Source: Sipunculus nudus (taxonomy: Eukaryota > Annelida > Sipuncula > Golfingiida > Sipunculidae). Taken from it: DNA of 64,000 nucleotides. Under the pieces are notes generated by a model, which made no database searches, was not told where the DNA came from, and saw only the letters and a list, made by a program, of their open reading frames with translations. Within the stretch, counting starts at the first letter, position 1; each line of letters starts with the position of its first letter. The translations under genes were made by a program, and so were the position numbers. Shown one piece after another: positions 12,654-24,245 of this stretch. The DNA lies in assembly GCA_026874595.1 (NCBI GenBank), contig CM049313.1, forward strand, positions 13,203,508 through 13,267,507, written 5' to 3'.

Positions 12654-13898
12654 ATGAACGGCGCCACCCCGCCCGTAGTTTCGGAGAGTCTCCGAGAACT
12701 ACAGTGGAAGGGGTTGGTGGGAGCTGGCAGGTATGGCTTGGTCTATAAAGCCTTCTGGCCAAAGCTGAATCGGCTCGTGGCCATTAAAAGGCTTGAAGGA
12801 GAACTAGACCACGAAAAATGTTTGCGTGAAGTCGCAATATGGGCCAAGCTGGACCATCCAAACATCGTTAAGTTGTACCACACGGATGTCGTGGATTACA
12901 AAAAGGGACACAGTTTTGGATTTTTAGTGTCACTTGTGATGGAGTACGCGCCGAACGGTTCGTTGTATGACTACCTCAAACAGAAGCAGAAGCAATGTAA
13001 ACGTTTGAAGGAAGATAAAATAATCAAGTGGTCGCACCAACTTGCACAGGCGCTCCACTACTTGCGTTCTTCATCCATCATTCACAGAGATCTCAAATCG
13101 TCAAATATCGTACTTGACGAGAAATACAACGTGAAACTGTGTGACTTTGGGTCTTCTCGTTTCATGTCCAGGTCGAGGTGCGTCTCGATGCACGGTACGT
13201 TTGCGTGGATGGCTCCGGAGCTTATGAAGGGCCAGATCATTTGCAGCATGCCGGACATGGGCTATACGTACTGCGACATATACTCTTTTGCGATGGTTCT
13301 TTGGGAAATGGTAGCACTAGAAGTGCCATTCAGAGACTTAGATAACGAATTTCAAATAGTGTTTGCTGTATGTCAACATGGCGAACGCCCGGCCATGCCC
13401 CCTCACTGTCCGGAATATCTGCGTGATCTGATTGAGGCTTGCTGGGATGAAAGTCCAGCAAGACGACCGTCGACCACGGAAATATTGCATTGCCTTGATA
13501 AGAGGAACAGTAAAAACATACGTGAGAGAAAAATGAACTCCCCAGATCTAAAGAAACCAAATGTGGGAGGTCTAGAAACGATACCCGAGTCTCCAGTCTG
13601 TGACAAATCAGAACTTTGCTGGTCAAAAATTCTACCAAAAAGTGAGGAGGTAAATGAGAACACTCCAACCAAGCCGAGCAGTGATGAACCCAAAGCCGAC
13701 GTTAAACCAGCAGCTATAACCAGGAACCGCAGGGCAGTAACGCTGGACACCAGTCGTCCGAACGCTGACAGAAGCCGCCAGAAAGCTCGTGACGCCCTGG
13801 CAACCAGAAGACTATCACTTCCGGAAGAAGAGAAGAATTTAGCGCTGATGATTGGAGCACCGGGGGAGTTCGTGGGCAGAGGGCTCTCGTCAGCTTGA
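12654..13898 (+). CDS. MAP3K-like (TKL group) serine/threonine protein kinase, intronless, 414 aa
   Basis: Predicted cytosolic kinase. Seen: glycine loop GAGRYGLVY (23-31), VAIK with catalytic Lys45, probable alpha-C Glu59, HRDLKSSN with catalytic Asp146 and Asn151, DFG at 164-166, activation-segment end GTFAWMAPE (181-189), CDIYSFAMVLWEM around Asp208, and RRP at 270-272. All key residues are present, so it should be active. The HRDLKSSN and GTxAWMAPE pattern is typical of MLK/DLK/ZAK/TAK1-type MAP3Ks, known to phosphorylate MAP2Ks. No SAM, leucine-zipper or SH3 region follows. The tail (about 285-414) is polar and basic, with an RRLS site at 385-388. The start is the first in-frame Met after an in-frame TGA at 12585-12587, with A at -3. 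The absence of introns suggests a retrocopy or a lineage-specific single-exon gene. The exact orthologue is uncertain. Confidence 0.93.
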   Translation: MNGATPPVVSESLRELQWKGLVGAGRYGLVYKAFWPKLNRLVAIKRLEGELDHEKCLREVAIWAKLDHPNIVKLYHTDVVDYKKGHSFGFLVSLVMEYAPNGSLYDYLKQKQKQCKRLKEDKIIKWSHQLAQALHYLRSSSIIHRDLKSSNIVLDEKYNVKLCDFGSSRFMSRSRCVSMHGTFAWMAPELMKGQIICSMPDMGYTYCDIYSFAMVLWEMVALEVPFRDLDNEFQIVFAVCQHGERPAMPPHCPEYLRDLIEACWDESPARRPSTTEILHCLDKRNSKNIRERKMNSPDLKKPNVGGLETIPESPVCDKSELCWSKILPKSEEVNENTPTKPSSDEPKADVKPAAITRNRRAVTLDTSRPNADRSRQKARDALATRRLSLPEEEKNLALMIGAPGEFVGRGLSSA

Positions 13899-14515
13899 GA
13901 TTAAACACAAACCCCTGAAAATATATTTTAAATCTGTGCTGATATGGCTGAATTCAAGGGCCACGGTGACTTAGCTCACAACTACGATCTTGACCGGCCG
14001 GTTGTCAGAGAGTAGATAAGGTCATGTATTATACCTGACCAATTGTTTTGACGGAAAAGGGAGTTTCCGAAGAGAACTGCACACGTGATCCAGATACAGT
14101 CAGTGACTGGAGTATATCATATTAATGAATGCGATGTGACAACGCCTTAACATTATGGAGTGTACTTGGACCACCATGAAGTTAATGTAGTACGATTCAT
14201 GGAGTAAGCGATGTGTAAATCATACCAAAACAAACTGGAGTAGACAGGATACGGACAGCTCTACACAAGGTAGTGTTCCGTATGATCTTTGCTGCTGTCG
14301 AGAATTAAGTTAGGGACAATTTTGTTTCCTCACGTTTCATGTAAATATTTTATATTCCTGAAGGTGTAATTTGACATAGAAGATTATTTCTTTTCTTTTT
14401 TTTTTTTCTTTCCTGAGGATCAAATGTGTCATACAAAAGCTATGTGTATAAAGTCTGTACTTACGAAATACAAAAAGGTCACTTGCGAGGGAATATTTAT
14501 TATTGAGGGTGGAAT

Positions 14516-14521
14516 AATAAA
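14516..14521 (+). promoter_or_regulatory. Candidate polyadenylation signal of the kinase gene
   Basis: AATAAA about 620 bases after the stop codon; a second AATAAA lies at 14644-14649. Assignment rests only on motif and distance. Confidence 0.4.
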
Positions 14522-14649
14522 GATTTCAGCGAGAAACAGCTAAGAAACAGCGAAAAAGTCTATTTACAACACTGACATTATATATTGGCGAATATGAAAG
14601 ACGAAACAGTTTAAACCCTTAAGCTAAAAGTAACACATATGTTAAATAA

Positions 14650-15985
14650 AACTGAGAAGATGCCTCAGACAGACCCACTCAATATAAAGCCATTCACTTT
14701 TTATGTGTACATATGGAATACATGTGTAAGTTGATAGTCATTGATATAACTTCAGACTCTAGGTCAAGATGATATTGCTCAGTTTTAGCATATAGTTTTA
14801 TATAGATTTATATACCAGTGTTTTAATGTTTTGTACCTGTACTCCTGTTCCGATACCCTTTTCTTCGTGTTGTGAGGCACACTAAGTATACGAGCCATGC
14901 ATGAAACCAGCTCAGTGATGCATAGGGATCGTTACCAAATGATAAAACACCACCACCGTTCAGCAACAGTTATTTTTGTATCTGTACGTTTTGGCCGTCA
15001 ATTGATAAAGCAGTTGAAATAATTGTAGTTTTTTTATTTCATTTGACATTCAATTCTGCATAACGGAAACAATACTATAATGTGTATAATAATATACTCT
15101 TTGAAAATTAGAGAGTTGTAAAAAAATATAGATTTTTTACCAATATTTCCTTAAATCTCCTTCAACATGAAATCTATAAAACGTTGCTATAATTGCATGG
15201 GTATGCACAATTGTGATTGCAAGGTCACGTGACTTATTTGATAAAGCCTGCAATACGTATTCTGTGTTAACGACAACACTACAAAACATATTGAGTGTAA
15301 TGTCCTCGTAGAGACGCCTATTCATAGAAGGCTATGAGTCATTTTGGTCGGTGGAACTGAGTGCAGATCATCCTATGGGCTCAGTATCGTGGGAGGAACA
15401 TAAATAAACCCCATATTGTCCATCCACTACAAAGGCTACCTGGTTTGATTGACACGGGTGCGTGCAGTCAGCGGTCCTGGTTAAATATACCTGTAGTTCG
15501 AGTGCAATATTTTGACTACTTGCTATGCACTCATTTGGAAGTTTTAACCAAACACTGTACTTGTATTGTGCTATACTTAATCAATTACTAACAATTTAAA
15601 TAGTCTTTTCCAAACTGGTTTTGATTTCATTTTACTGATACCCTGCAGACTACAGCTGAGGGACCATAACGTAAAATTCCTCCCGCGTATTCCGTTCTTC
15701 GTTAATTATGAGGTGTATAGATCAATATGTTTCCTTTATCTTACACACATAATTCATGAAATAGAATGCAATAAGGATATTATTTTTTTAAAAGATTTAA
15801 AGGAAAAAAAATAAATAAGTTAATGTAATTCCAATGTATAATTAGAATCATGGGTCATAACACATGCATTAGTTTTACAAAAAAAAACAACGTGAAAATT
15901 AACCTTTCTGCAGATTAAAATGAGACGCAACAAAAAATATTAGTTAGTCACTAATTATATTCAGCACGAATTATATTCAAAATAA

Positions 15986-16031
<46 letters not shown>

Positions 16032-17640
16032 TAGAAGCTTAACGTCACTTTCGATTATAATATGAAGTGAATTGAAAGTGCATACATAATGAATGAAATT
16101 TATGTAATAAATGTTAATTAAACGTTTGGCTCTAGGATGACTCACTCTTAATGAGGAGCTGTTGAATTGTGACATTGTCATGCACGTTATTTGTAATAAT
16201 GATTTGTAAGGAAGTTGTTGTACACCGCGGACTGTCCTGTAATTTGATATGGTACTGAGCAGGTTGATATTGGCTCCTGTGTGACCTCTGATACGTGTAT
16301 AGACCTGTGACAGTTATTTTTGTAGTTTTGCCGAATATTGCATATAAACTGAACAATATTAGACTCGTTTACTAACATGGGTACAGTTACTAACTCTGCA
16401 TCACCTGTTATTTTCCTCAGCTCATGCGGTGTGCCCGATCACGTAATTTAGTGAAAAATAAGTATTAAATAATTCCGTACAAGTGTTACGGCTGTTGCTT
16501 CACCTCGCATTTGTGTTAATTTGTTATTTTTTTTCCATACAAGCTAGTAGGTTATTTGTATCAGTTGTTTGTCAAGAGTTTGTCATTCCATGTAATTCAC
16601 GTTTGCCTCATCCAAGAATTCCCTTCAGTGTCATTCAGATTTTTATTATTCTGCTTATAAAATTACCATTTGTTACGCATTCCCCTATATAAATATATGT
16701 CATCACACCCACACACACGCTGAAATATTTGGAATGTCATATGCATACATGTAAAAAAAAAAATTTAACTAATATGATTTTTCTTTTAAAACTTTATGTG
16801 TTCGATAAACTGTTTTACCACAAAAGTGATACATTGTAAAAATATTTATATTTATAGTCATATATATGAAGGCCTTAATGTTGAGTGTGAACATAAAAGC
16901 AGGCCAAAGCGAGTCACGAATATTGTATTCCCCCAATATGTTCTTGATAAGTTTGACCCGGACAAATGATTAATAAAATGTTGACCTGCTGCACCGAACC
17001 GAGCAATAATCCGATTGATATTTTGTTTTAATTGTATTAATTTAATAAAAACGTACAAAAGTCTGCTGACTGCTATGTGTAAAAGTAGTATGTGCGTTAG
17101 GGTGTGTGTATGTGTGTGTGTGTGAGAGAGAGAGAGAAGGGGGCGGGGAAGCATTTTAGAACAGCTACGACACACAGCGGCATTTTTGGAACCTGAATTT
17201 CCAGTGTGATGTAAAGTGTACGAGATGACGAACAAATCACAGGATATCTGGTTTAAGTGCTCTCACTCTGTAAGTCGTGCAGGTCAACAGATCTACGAGA
17301 ATCATAAGCAACACACATACACACAAACAATCAACCCACACAATAATTCAAATACACGCACACACGTTCACTTATTCTTCTCCGGCGTGCACCCTTTTTT
17401 ATTACTAATAATTCTTGAAATATGACCTACCAGATGTGGAATACTTTTTTTATTGATTCCCTGGGTTGGGGGGGGGGGGGGGGCTAACACATATCACTAT
17501 ATCACTAAAATGGTATTTTTTTCTATATATTTTTACAGCCTGTAAGTGCAATGCTGCATGGCACTATCATCAGGTGTGTAGCATTAATGTACGGACATGG
17601 GGTTTTTAATATGTTCGTCCATTAATTGTGTGCCACAACA
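14650..17640. other. Gene-free stretch
   Basis: No coding region is supported on either strand. It holds a (TA)n tract at 15991-16026, a GT/GA repeat near 17108-17137 and a poly-G run at 17468-17483. Frames of 60-125 codons here have no motifs. Confidence 0.55.
15991..16026. repeat. (AT)n microsatellite
   Basis: About 36 bases of perfect AT dinucleotide. Confidence 0.95.
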
Positions 17641-17642
17641 AT

Positions 17643-17835
17643 GGGGCCTAGACAGTCGAGGGATTAAACGCTCGGCCTTCTTCGCTGGCGACCCGGGTTC
17701 GATCCCTGGTGAGACTATGAGAGTGCATGGGTTGTAGTGGCCCGTCTAAGGCCGGTTATTTTCTCCGGTTTTCTTCACCCCCAGATGCTACCGAACGCCC
17801 CCACCGGAGTCATGGAGAGTGCCTTGATTATTTAT
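17643..17835 (+). mobile_element. tRNA-derived SINE
   Basis: The head resembles a tRNA gene with internal RNA polymerase III promoter boxes. The A-box-like GGCCTAGACAGTCGAGGG region starts at about 17645, and a near-perfect B box, GGGTTCGATCCCTGG, spans about 17695-17709. A non-tRNA body follows (GGTTATTTTCTCCGGTTTTC and onward) and fades into AT-rich DNA by about 17835. The arms do not fold into a full tRNA, so it is not called a tRNA gene. The 3' limit is approximate. Confidence 0.7.
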
Positions 17836-17982
17836 GATAACTATTAGTATAATTCATGTGAAAGAAATATATTTGTAATTAACACTTTTTCCTCAAGTGG
17901 ACTACCTGGATGTACGCCTTAAATATCGAAAATACAATGTTTGGGATTCATTGCCCATGTAGAACTAGATATTGCTTTTTTA

Positions 17983-18430
17983 GGACTTGGACTTGTACTC
18001 GAGGGCCTTGGACTCGGACTTATACTCGAGGGCCCTGGACTTGGACTCGAGGGCCTTGGACTCGGACTTGAACTGGGTGGCCATGGACTCGCACTTATAC
18101 TCGAGGGCCTTGGACTCGGACTTGTACTCGAGGGCCTTGGACTCGGACTTATACTGGGGGGCCTTGGACTCGGACTTGTACTGGGGGGTTTTGGACTCGG
18201 ACTTGAACTTGGGGGCCTTGGACTCGGACTTGCACTCGAGGGCCTGGGACCCGGATTTGTTCTCGAGGGCCTTGGACCAGGACTGGTACTCGAGGACCTT
18301 GGGCTCGGACTGGTACTCGAGGGCCTTGGATTCGTATTTGTACTCGAGGGCCTTGGACTCGGACTTGTACTCAAGGGCCTTGAATTCGGACTTGTACTCG
18401 AGGGCCTTGGACTCGGAATGATAGTCGGAC
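17983..18430. repeat. 27-bp minisatellite (about 16 units)
   Basis: Tandem units of about 27 bp, consensus close to GGACTTGTACTCGAGGGCC plus TTGGACTC, many with an XhoI-type CTCGAG. Because the unit is a multiple of three, several frames stay open on both strands (LVLEGLGLG on +, SPSPRPSST on -). There is no start context, splice partner or extra domain to support a protein. A degenerate remnant of the same unit lies at about 18640-18700. Confidence 0.92.
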
Positions 18431-18440
18431 TCGAAGGGGA

Positions 18441-19457
18441 GGACTGGAGAAATAAGGCCAGTAGAATAGAAATATCTGTTACAGTGGTACAAATGGGTTA
18501 ACTATTAACAGAATATAATAACAAATAAGACCATACACACTTAGTTTTATTTTTGCATCACGTGGTAAACTTCAAATTCATGTAAAGTATACTTGTGAAC
18601 TAACATAACAGTTGCATGATTATCTCAAATATCTCAAACCTCAAGGACTCTGACTTGGACTCGAGTGGCCTGGAGTCGGACTTGCACTAGGACTCGGATG
18701 GTGTGGACTCAACTTCATTACTGCATGGCCATGTCATCATGCAAAATCTGAAGACAAATGTCCAACTAGTTTTCCATAAAAGTCGCAGACACATGGGTTA
18801 AATGGACTGAGTCTGAGCTCATTGTCATTCACAGCCATACTGTTAGGATTGATTAATTTCATTCAAACATTTTTGGGCCTCACCAATTAAGAAAACCTCT
18901 AATAGGCTCATGAGGTAAAAGGTGGCAGTCAAGTTATCTATACAATGGTTTCCAGGTGATTCCTCAGTAGGAGGTGATTACTTTTATTCTAAATTCAGTT
19001 CAAGTGTATTGAATATCACTCTGGAAAGAAATCACTTGTTTTTTGGCAAAAGGTCATGGTCATTTCAAAGAAACATGGAAATATTTAGTCATTGGCCCTT
19101 TTTCAAGATATGTTCGAAAAAAAATGTTTGCGGTTACATTGGCTCACGTTTCCTGTGATTAGGAAAGCGATAGTAATATGATGGCAAAAAGAAAGCTACC
19201 TAACAGAGAATTCTTCCTGCACAGACACTGCGAGTCACGCGCTTTCGACGCCGGTTTAGCTCCTTTCAGGAAAACTTGGCCTGGACTTGACTTGAAAGCG
19301 AGGTGATGTAGTGATGATCATGGGGGGGGGGGGGGGGGTAATTTATAATTCTCAGTCTTAAATTGACGGCTATACAGCTTGATCCTGCCACTAAGGTTAT
19401 AGAAAAGACAGGTATAACTACAGTATCTGCATCGTAGTTTTACACGTCGGGCGTGTT
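18441..19457. other. Gene-free stretch
   Basis: No gene is visible. It includes a poly-G tract at about 19322-19338 and the minisatellite remnant at 18640-18700. Confidence 0.5.
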
Positions 19458-19459
19458 TA

Positions 19460-19879
19460 CTGTGGTTGCCTTCTTGTTCGCGAGGGTTTTAATTTCGCGA
19501 TATTCGCGAATGGGAAATGATCGCGAAAATGAAACCCTCGGGAATAATCGGCCAATTGAGAATGTTCTTCTTATTAAGTGTAATCAATACTTGTATGGTA
19601 ATAGGTTAGAACAGAGAGAATTTTTTAATAAATTACATCCTTGCAGTTTTAGGGAAATTTAAACCTTAAATTTGAACTAAACCACCTATGCTGTGTGTAC
19701 TGGCCCATCATTATATGTCACAAACTCATGACCTATTCTCATTTTATAAAACACAAAGATTGCCAAAGATTTGATATACTAGTAGGTTCTTGTGAGATCG
19801 GGAAAATGAAACCCTCACAAAACATTAAAAATGGAAAAATCGCAAAATTTCAGCCTCGCGAATATGAAGCCAACCACAG
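19460..19879. mobile_element. MITE with CTGTGGTTG termini and TA target duplication
   Basis: The element begins CTGTGGTTGCCTTCTTGTTC and its reverse-complemented end begins CTGTGGTTGGCTTCATATTC. Both termini continue with GCGAGG. TA flanks both ends (19458-19459 and 19880-19881). TA duplication with short TIRs and no transposase fits a Tc1/mariner-type non-autonomous element. A truncated relative lies at about 9784. Confidence 0.8.
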
Positions 19880-19881
19880 TA

Positions 19882-21156
19882 TGTTACTATAGTGAAAAAA
19901 CGGGGAGTGGGGGTTGGGGGGGTCTTTTATCTGCTTGGAAGTAACAGACTGCTTCCTGTACTCAAAGATTTATACACTTCATGTCCACGAATGACAACAT
20001 GACTCATGAAAATGGACTCCGGGAATGAGGTGAAATTATAAAATTACTACAGTTGTTTCAATTTTCACTTAAGCCGCCATGCTTAACAAATTAATAGTAA
20101 TACAATATTGAATGTTTTTAAAAGATGAACATCTAATATACAAATATATATTCTACGTATTTTAGCAACCTTTCTTGGTCTTTAAGATTGCTGAACAAAT
20201 ATATTGCGTCAGCTCATGAAATTACAATAATATCCTTGACTAATAACTCTTGAAAAAGTTCAACAAAATCGACCCAGACATGTCTTCAATAGCGTCCCCT
20301 AAACGTTCAGTCCGCATAATGCTGCTTAGCTTTGGACGTTGATGATATTTTGGTATTTCACAGACAGTCAGTAGGCTATTTTGCACTTAGTGAAGTAAAC
20401 GACCTGTACGTTTAACTGAGTCATCAATTATTTAACGGGTGTTACGCTCGGCTGTACAATAGTGGTACCAGTCACTTGACCAGTCAATTGTACAGAGTCA
20501 CTGAACGAGTGTTGACGCTTGTGCCGAGTGACTCCGTTACCCGGGGGGCACGTGGTTAGCATGCTTTGTCGGCATGGTGATGTTCCGTAACATGAGTCTG
20601 ACATCATTTGTTAAATGTAAATGATTGTGTTATCTCAGAGCTTGCGTTATTGCTGTGAAAACAGGCACTTGAATCCTTATACTCCCTCAACGTTTGTAAA
20701 CGATAACTAAATCAATATCAAGATGTCTACCAGTATTGTATATGATATATTGAAAATGTTGTGTTCCGGGGATAGCGTACTCGCGATGTTCAGCTTTGCT
20801 TGGTTTGTGAGAGGTTTTCTTCATTCAGCATAGGTCCTACAAACACTAATATAGTCCATGCGGTGAATTTATTTAAAATATTGAATTTATTTGAAATTAT
20901 AATCCGTTACAGTCCGTGTTGAATACATACTGATCTCAAAGTTTTCCAGAAGTAAAATTTCCTAATGACTTGGGCGTCTTATAATTTTGATAAGATTACC
21001 GAAACATGCGCAGATCATCTGGGGCTAATTCCTTATATACACGAGATTTCACCCAAGCACTTGCAGCAGAGATGTCTGCAGCATGAGATCACAGTAAAAT
21101 GTACATATTAACCAGATATTGAAACTTATAATATCATGTCAATATACATGCCTCGA

Positions 21157-21219
<63 letters not shown>

Positions 21220-22339
21220 CACCAAGAGATGATCTGATCAGAGTTTTATATCATTTCACAGGAATTTGGTGACACAACATTCTTGGTCACCCGGACTTGA
21301 TAGCTAATATAGCTATATGCATCACTATGCCGTGTACCATTTTTTTTTATATATTAGGTAAAATCTTATGAAGAATAGTCATATTTAATATCCCTTAAAG
21401 AATCCTGAAAAATAATACAGTATCATCTCATTATAAATAACTTTGTTAATGGACCATATCCTATAATTACAAAATGTGGCTATGGTAAATAATAATTAAT
21501 ACTGGTTATCATACATTGAAATAAGGTTATCGGTATGTAGTGCAGTATTTATATGACCACAATAGGCTTCATGTTCAAGAATTTGTTGAAGGATCCACAA
21601 TAGACTCCATGTTTAAAAATTTAAGCGCCCATTATTGTGACCGCCCATTATTGTGACCGTCGGGAAGGCGAATCCGACCTAGCCACACTAAATTTGAAAT
21701 GGTATTAATGAAGTACACGAAGCAATTTAAACTTCTTAAGAGACTGAAATATTGTTGATAAAACAATAACAAACAATCTGATCAGTGGCTGACCGGTTGA
21801 TGGGGTTTAGTAGTGGTGTGTGCGTGCGCCGGCATGGCGCGTGTTTGTGTGTGTGCGTGGGAGGGGGGGGGGGGGTAGAAGGTAATAAACCATATTCTTA
21901 GGATCAAGAAGACCGAATTGTAAGCTTACTATAGATTCTATACATGTTGTTAAGGTTTTAATCTAATACAGTCAGTTATGCTGAATGTAGTTGTTATATA
22001 ATATGATACCCACGACCATATTAGTTTTGCCCGATTACATATTCATTTCTATAACAGTCTGTTCAGTCTGGTAATTTTCAAAGTTCATTTCTGAGCATTA
22101 CTGAATAAAGGCTATTTATTACACATGGGCATTAAGGTTACATATTTCGTTCGTATTAAGACTATTTAAGCCTATGATCTTAACGTGAATAAAGGTCAAG
22201 ACTATATGTAAAATTGCGAGTAAGAGTTTTGAGTAAACAGTGCTACACAATACATGCGTCTGGTAATTTATGATCGGGTTGAACGCTTCTTAAAAATTCA
22301 TCTAAACTTCGCTAATCCTTGATTTCGTGATTGTTGTTG
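19882..22339. other. Gene-free stretch
   Basis: No supported gene. It holds a (TA)n tract at 21159-21216 and a poly-G stretch near 21862-21876. Confidence 0.5.
21159..21216. repeat. (AT)n microsatellite
   Basis: About 58 bases of perfect AT dinucleotide. Confidence 0.96.
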
Positions 22340-24245
22340 TTTTTTATGCCCCACCACAAAGTGGCCGGGGCATAGAGTTTTACCCATGTCCGTCATTCCG
22401 TCATTTCGTCCTTCCGTCCATCCGTCCTTCCGAAATAAAAAAGTTGTACGGACTTTTTTTCGCAATGCCTGCAGATATTGGCCTGATTTTTGGTGTGTCG
22501 GCAGATAATGAGCAGTTACAGATCGAGTTAGCGTTTCGTCCCGGTTGACCTACTTTTGACCGTTTTACGGCTCCTAAACTTAGAAAATTTCATGAAATAT
22601 AGAAATTTTCATGACAAATACACATGTACGGACTTTTTTCGCAATGCCTGCAGATATTGGCCTGATTTTTGGTGTGTGGCCAGAAAATGACCAGTTACAG
22701 ATCGAGTTCGCGTTTCGTCCCAGTTGACCACTTTTGACCGTTTTACGGCTCCTTAACTTAGAAAATTTCATGAAAAATATAAATTTTCATGACTAATACA
22801 CATGTACGGACTTTTTTTCGCAATGCCTGCAGATATTGGCCTGATTTTTGGTGTGTGGGCAGATAATGACCAGTTACAGATCGATTTCGCGTTTCGTCCC
22901 AGTTGACCTACTTTTGACTGTTTTACGGCTCCTGAACTTAGAAAATTTCATGAAAATATAAATTTTCATGACAAATACACATGTTCTGACTTTTTTTTGC
23001 AATGCCTGCAGATATTGGCCTGATTTTTGGTGTGTAGGCAGATAATGACCAGTTACAGATCGAGTTCGCGTTTCGTCCCAGTTGACCAACTTTTGACTGT
23101 TTTACGGCTCCTGAACTTAGAAAATTTCATGAAAATATAAATTTTCATGACAAATACACATGTTCTGACTTTTTTTTGCAATGCCTGCAGATATTGGCCT
23201 GATTTTTGGTGTGTAGGCAGATAATGACCAGTTACAGATCGAGTTAGCGTTTCGTCTCAGTTGACCTACTTTTGACGGTTTTACGGCTCCTTAACTTAGA
23301 AAATTTCATGAAAAATATAAATTTTCATGACAAATACACATGTACGGACTTTTTTTCGCAATATTGGCCTGATTTTTGGTGTGTCGGCAGATAATGACCA
23401 GTTACAGATCGAGTTCGCGTTTCGTCCCAGTTGACCTACTTTTTACTGTTTTACGGCTCCTGAACATAGAAAATTTCATGAAAATATAAATTTTCAGGAC
23501 AAATACACATGTACTGACTTTTTTTTGCAATACCTGCAGATATTGGCCTAATTTTTGGTGTGTGGGCAGATAATGACCAGTTACAGATTGAGTTCATGTT
23601 TTGTCCCGGTTTACCTACTTTTGACCGTTTCACGGTGGTCTAACATAGAAAATTTCATAAAAAAGTGCACATGTATGGACTTTTTTTCGCAGTGCCTGCA
23701 GATACGGGCTTGATTTTTGGTGTGTAGGCAGATAATGACCAGTTACAGATCAAGTTCTTGTTTTGTCTCAGTTGACCTACTTTTGACCATTTGACTGCTC
23801 CTGAACATAGAAAGTTTCATGAAAAATAGAAATTTTCATAACAAATGCATGTGTTCCAACTTTTTTTCCTCAATGCCTGCAGATACCACCCTGATTTTTT
23901 ATGTGTGAGCAGATAATGACAGTTGCAGATCGAGTTTGCGTTTATCCCGGTTGACCTACTTTTCATTGTCTTACGGCTCCTAAACATAGAAAATTTCACG
24001 AAAGACAGAAATTTTTATGGAAAATGCACATGTATGGACTTTTTTTCACAGTGCCTGCAGATACTGGCCTGATTTTTGGTGTGTTGCTTGATAATAACCC
24101 GTAACAGATCGAGTTTGCATTTTGCCCTTATTGACCTACTTTTGACCATGTGACACCTCCTGAACTTAAAAATTTTTTCAAAATTTAACAAATGTTTCTA
24201 ATTTGCCCCAGGCGGGGGCATTCGTGTCGTTCCGACACATCTAGT
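22340..24245 (+). mobile_element. Helitron/Helentron-like non-autonomous element with about 10 internal 179-bp tandem units
   Basis: The 5' end holds a hairpin, TGCCCC ... GGGGCA with inner CCAC-AAA-GTGG (22346-22373), then a CCGTC/TTCCGTC-rich lead. The body is about ten copies of a unit marked by TGCCTGCAGATATTGGCC; the first five starts are 22466, 22645, 22824, 23003 and 23182, spaced exactly 179 bp. Later units are more diverged or carry deletions. Near the 3' end is TGCCCC-AGGC-GGGGGCA (24204-24220), then a perfect hairpin GTGTCG-TTC-CGACAC (24224-24238), then AT and CTAG (24241-24244). A 3' hairpin followed by CTAG is the Helitron terminus. Short frames on the - strand inside are repeat artefacts. 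The 5' limit is approximate. Confidence 0.8.

Noticed and set aside
13330-13908. Frames of 64-115 codons on the - strand
   Set aside because: They are antisense shadows of the kinase gene, which has all catalytic motifs in its own frame.
17919-18501. Ser/Pro-rich and Leu/Gly-rich proteins of 144-186 aa
   Set aside because: The 27-bp minisatellite keeps several frames open at once; nothing supports one of them over the others.
20452-20495. Hairpin CTGTACAAT ... ATTGTACAG with a 26-base loop
   Set aside because: A single 9-bp stem with a long loop is expected by chance over 64 kb, and no adjacent element was found.
22327-23999. Series of similar frames of 60-73 codons
   Set aside because: They are the same 179-bp tandem unit read repeatedly; stops occur in every unit.
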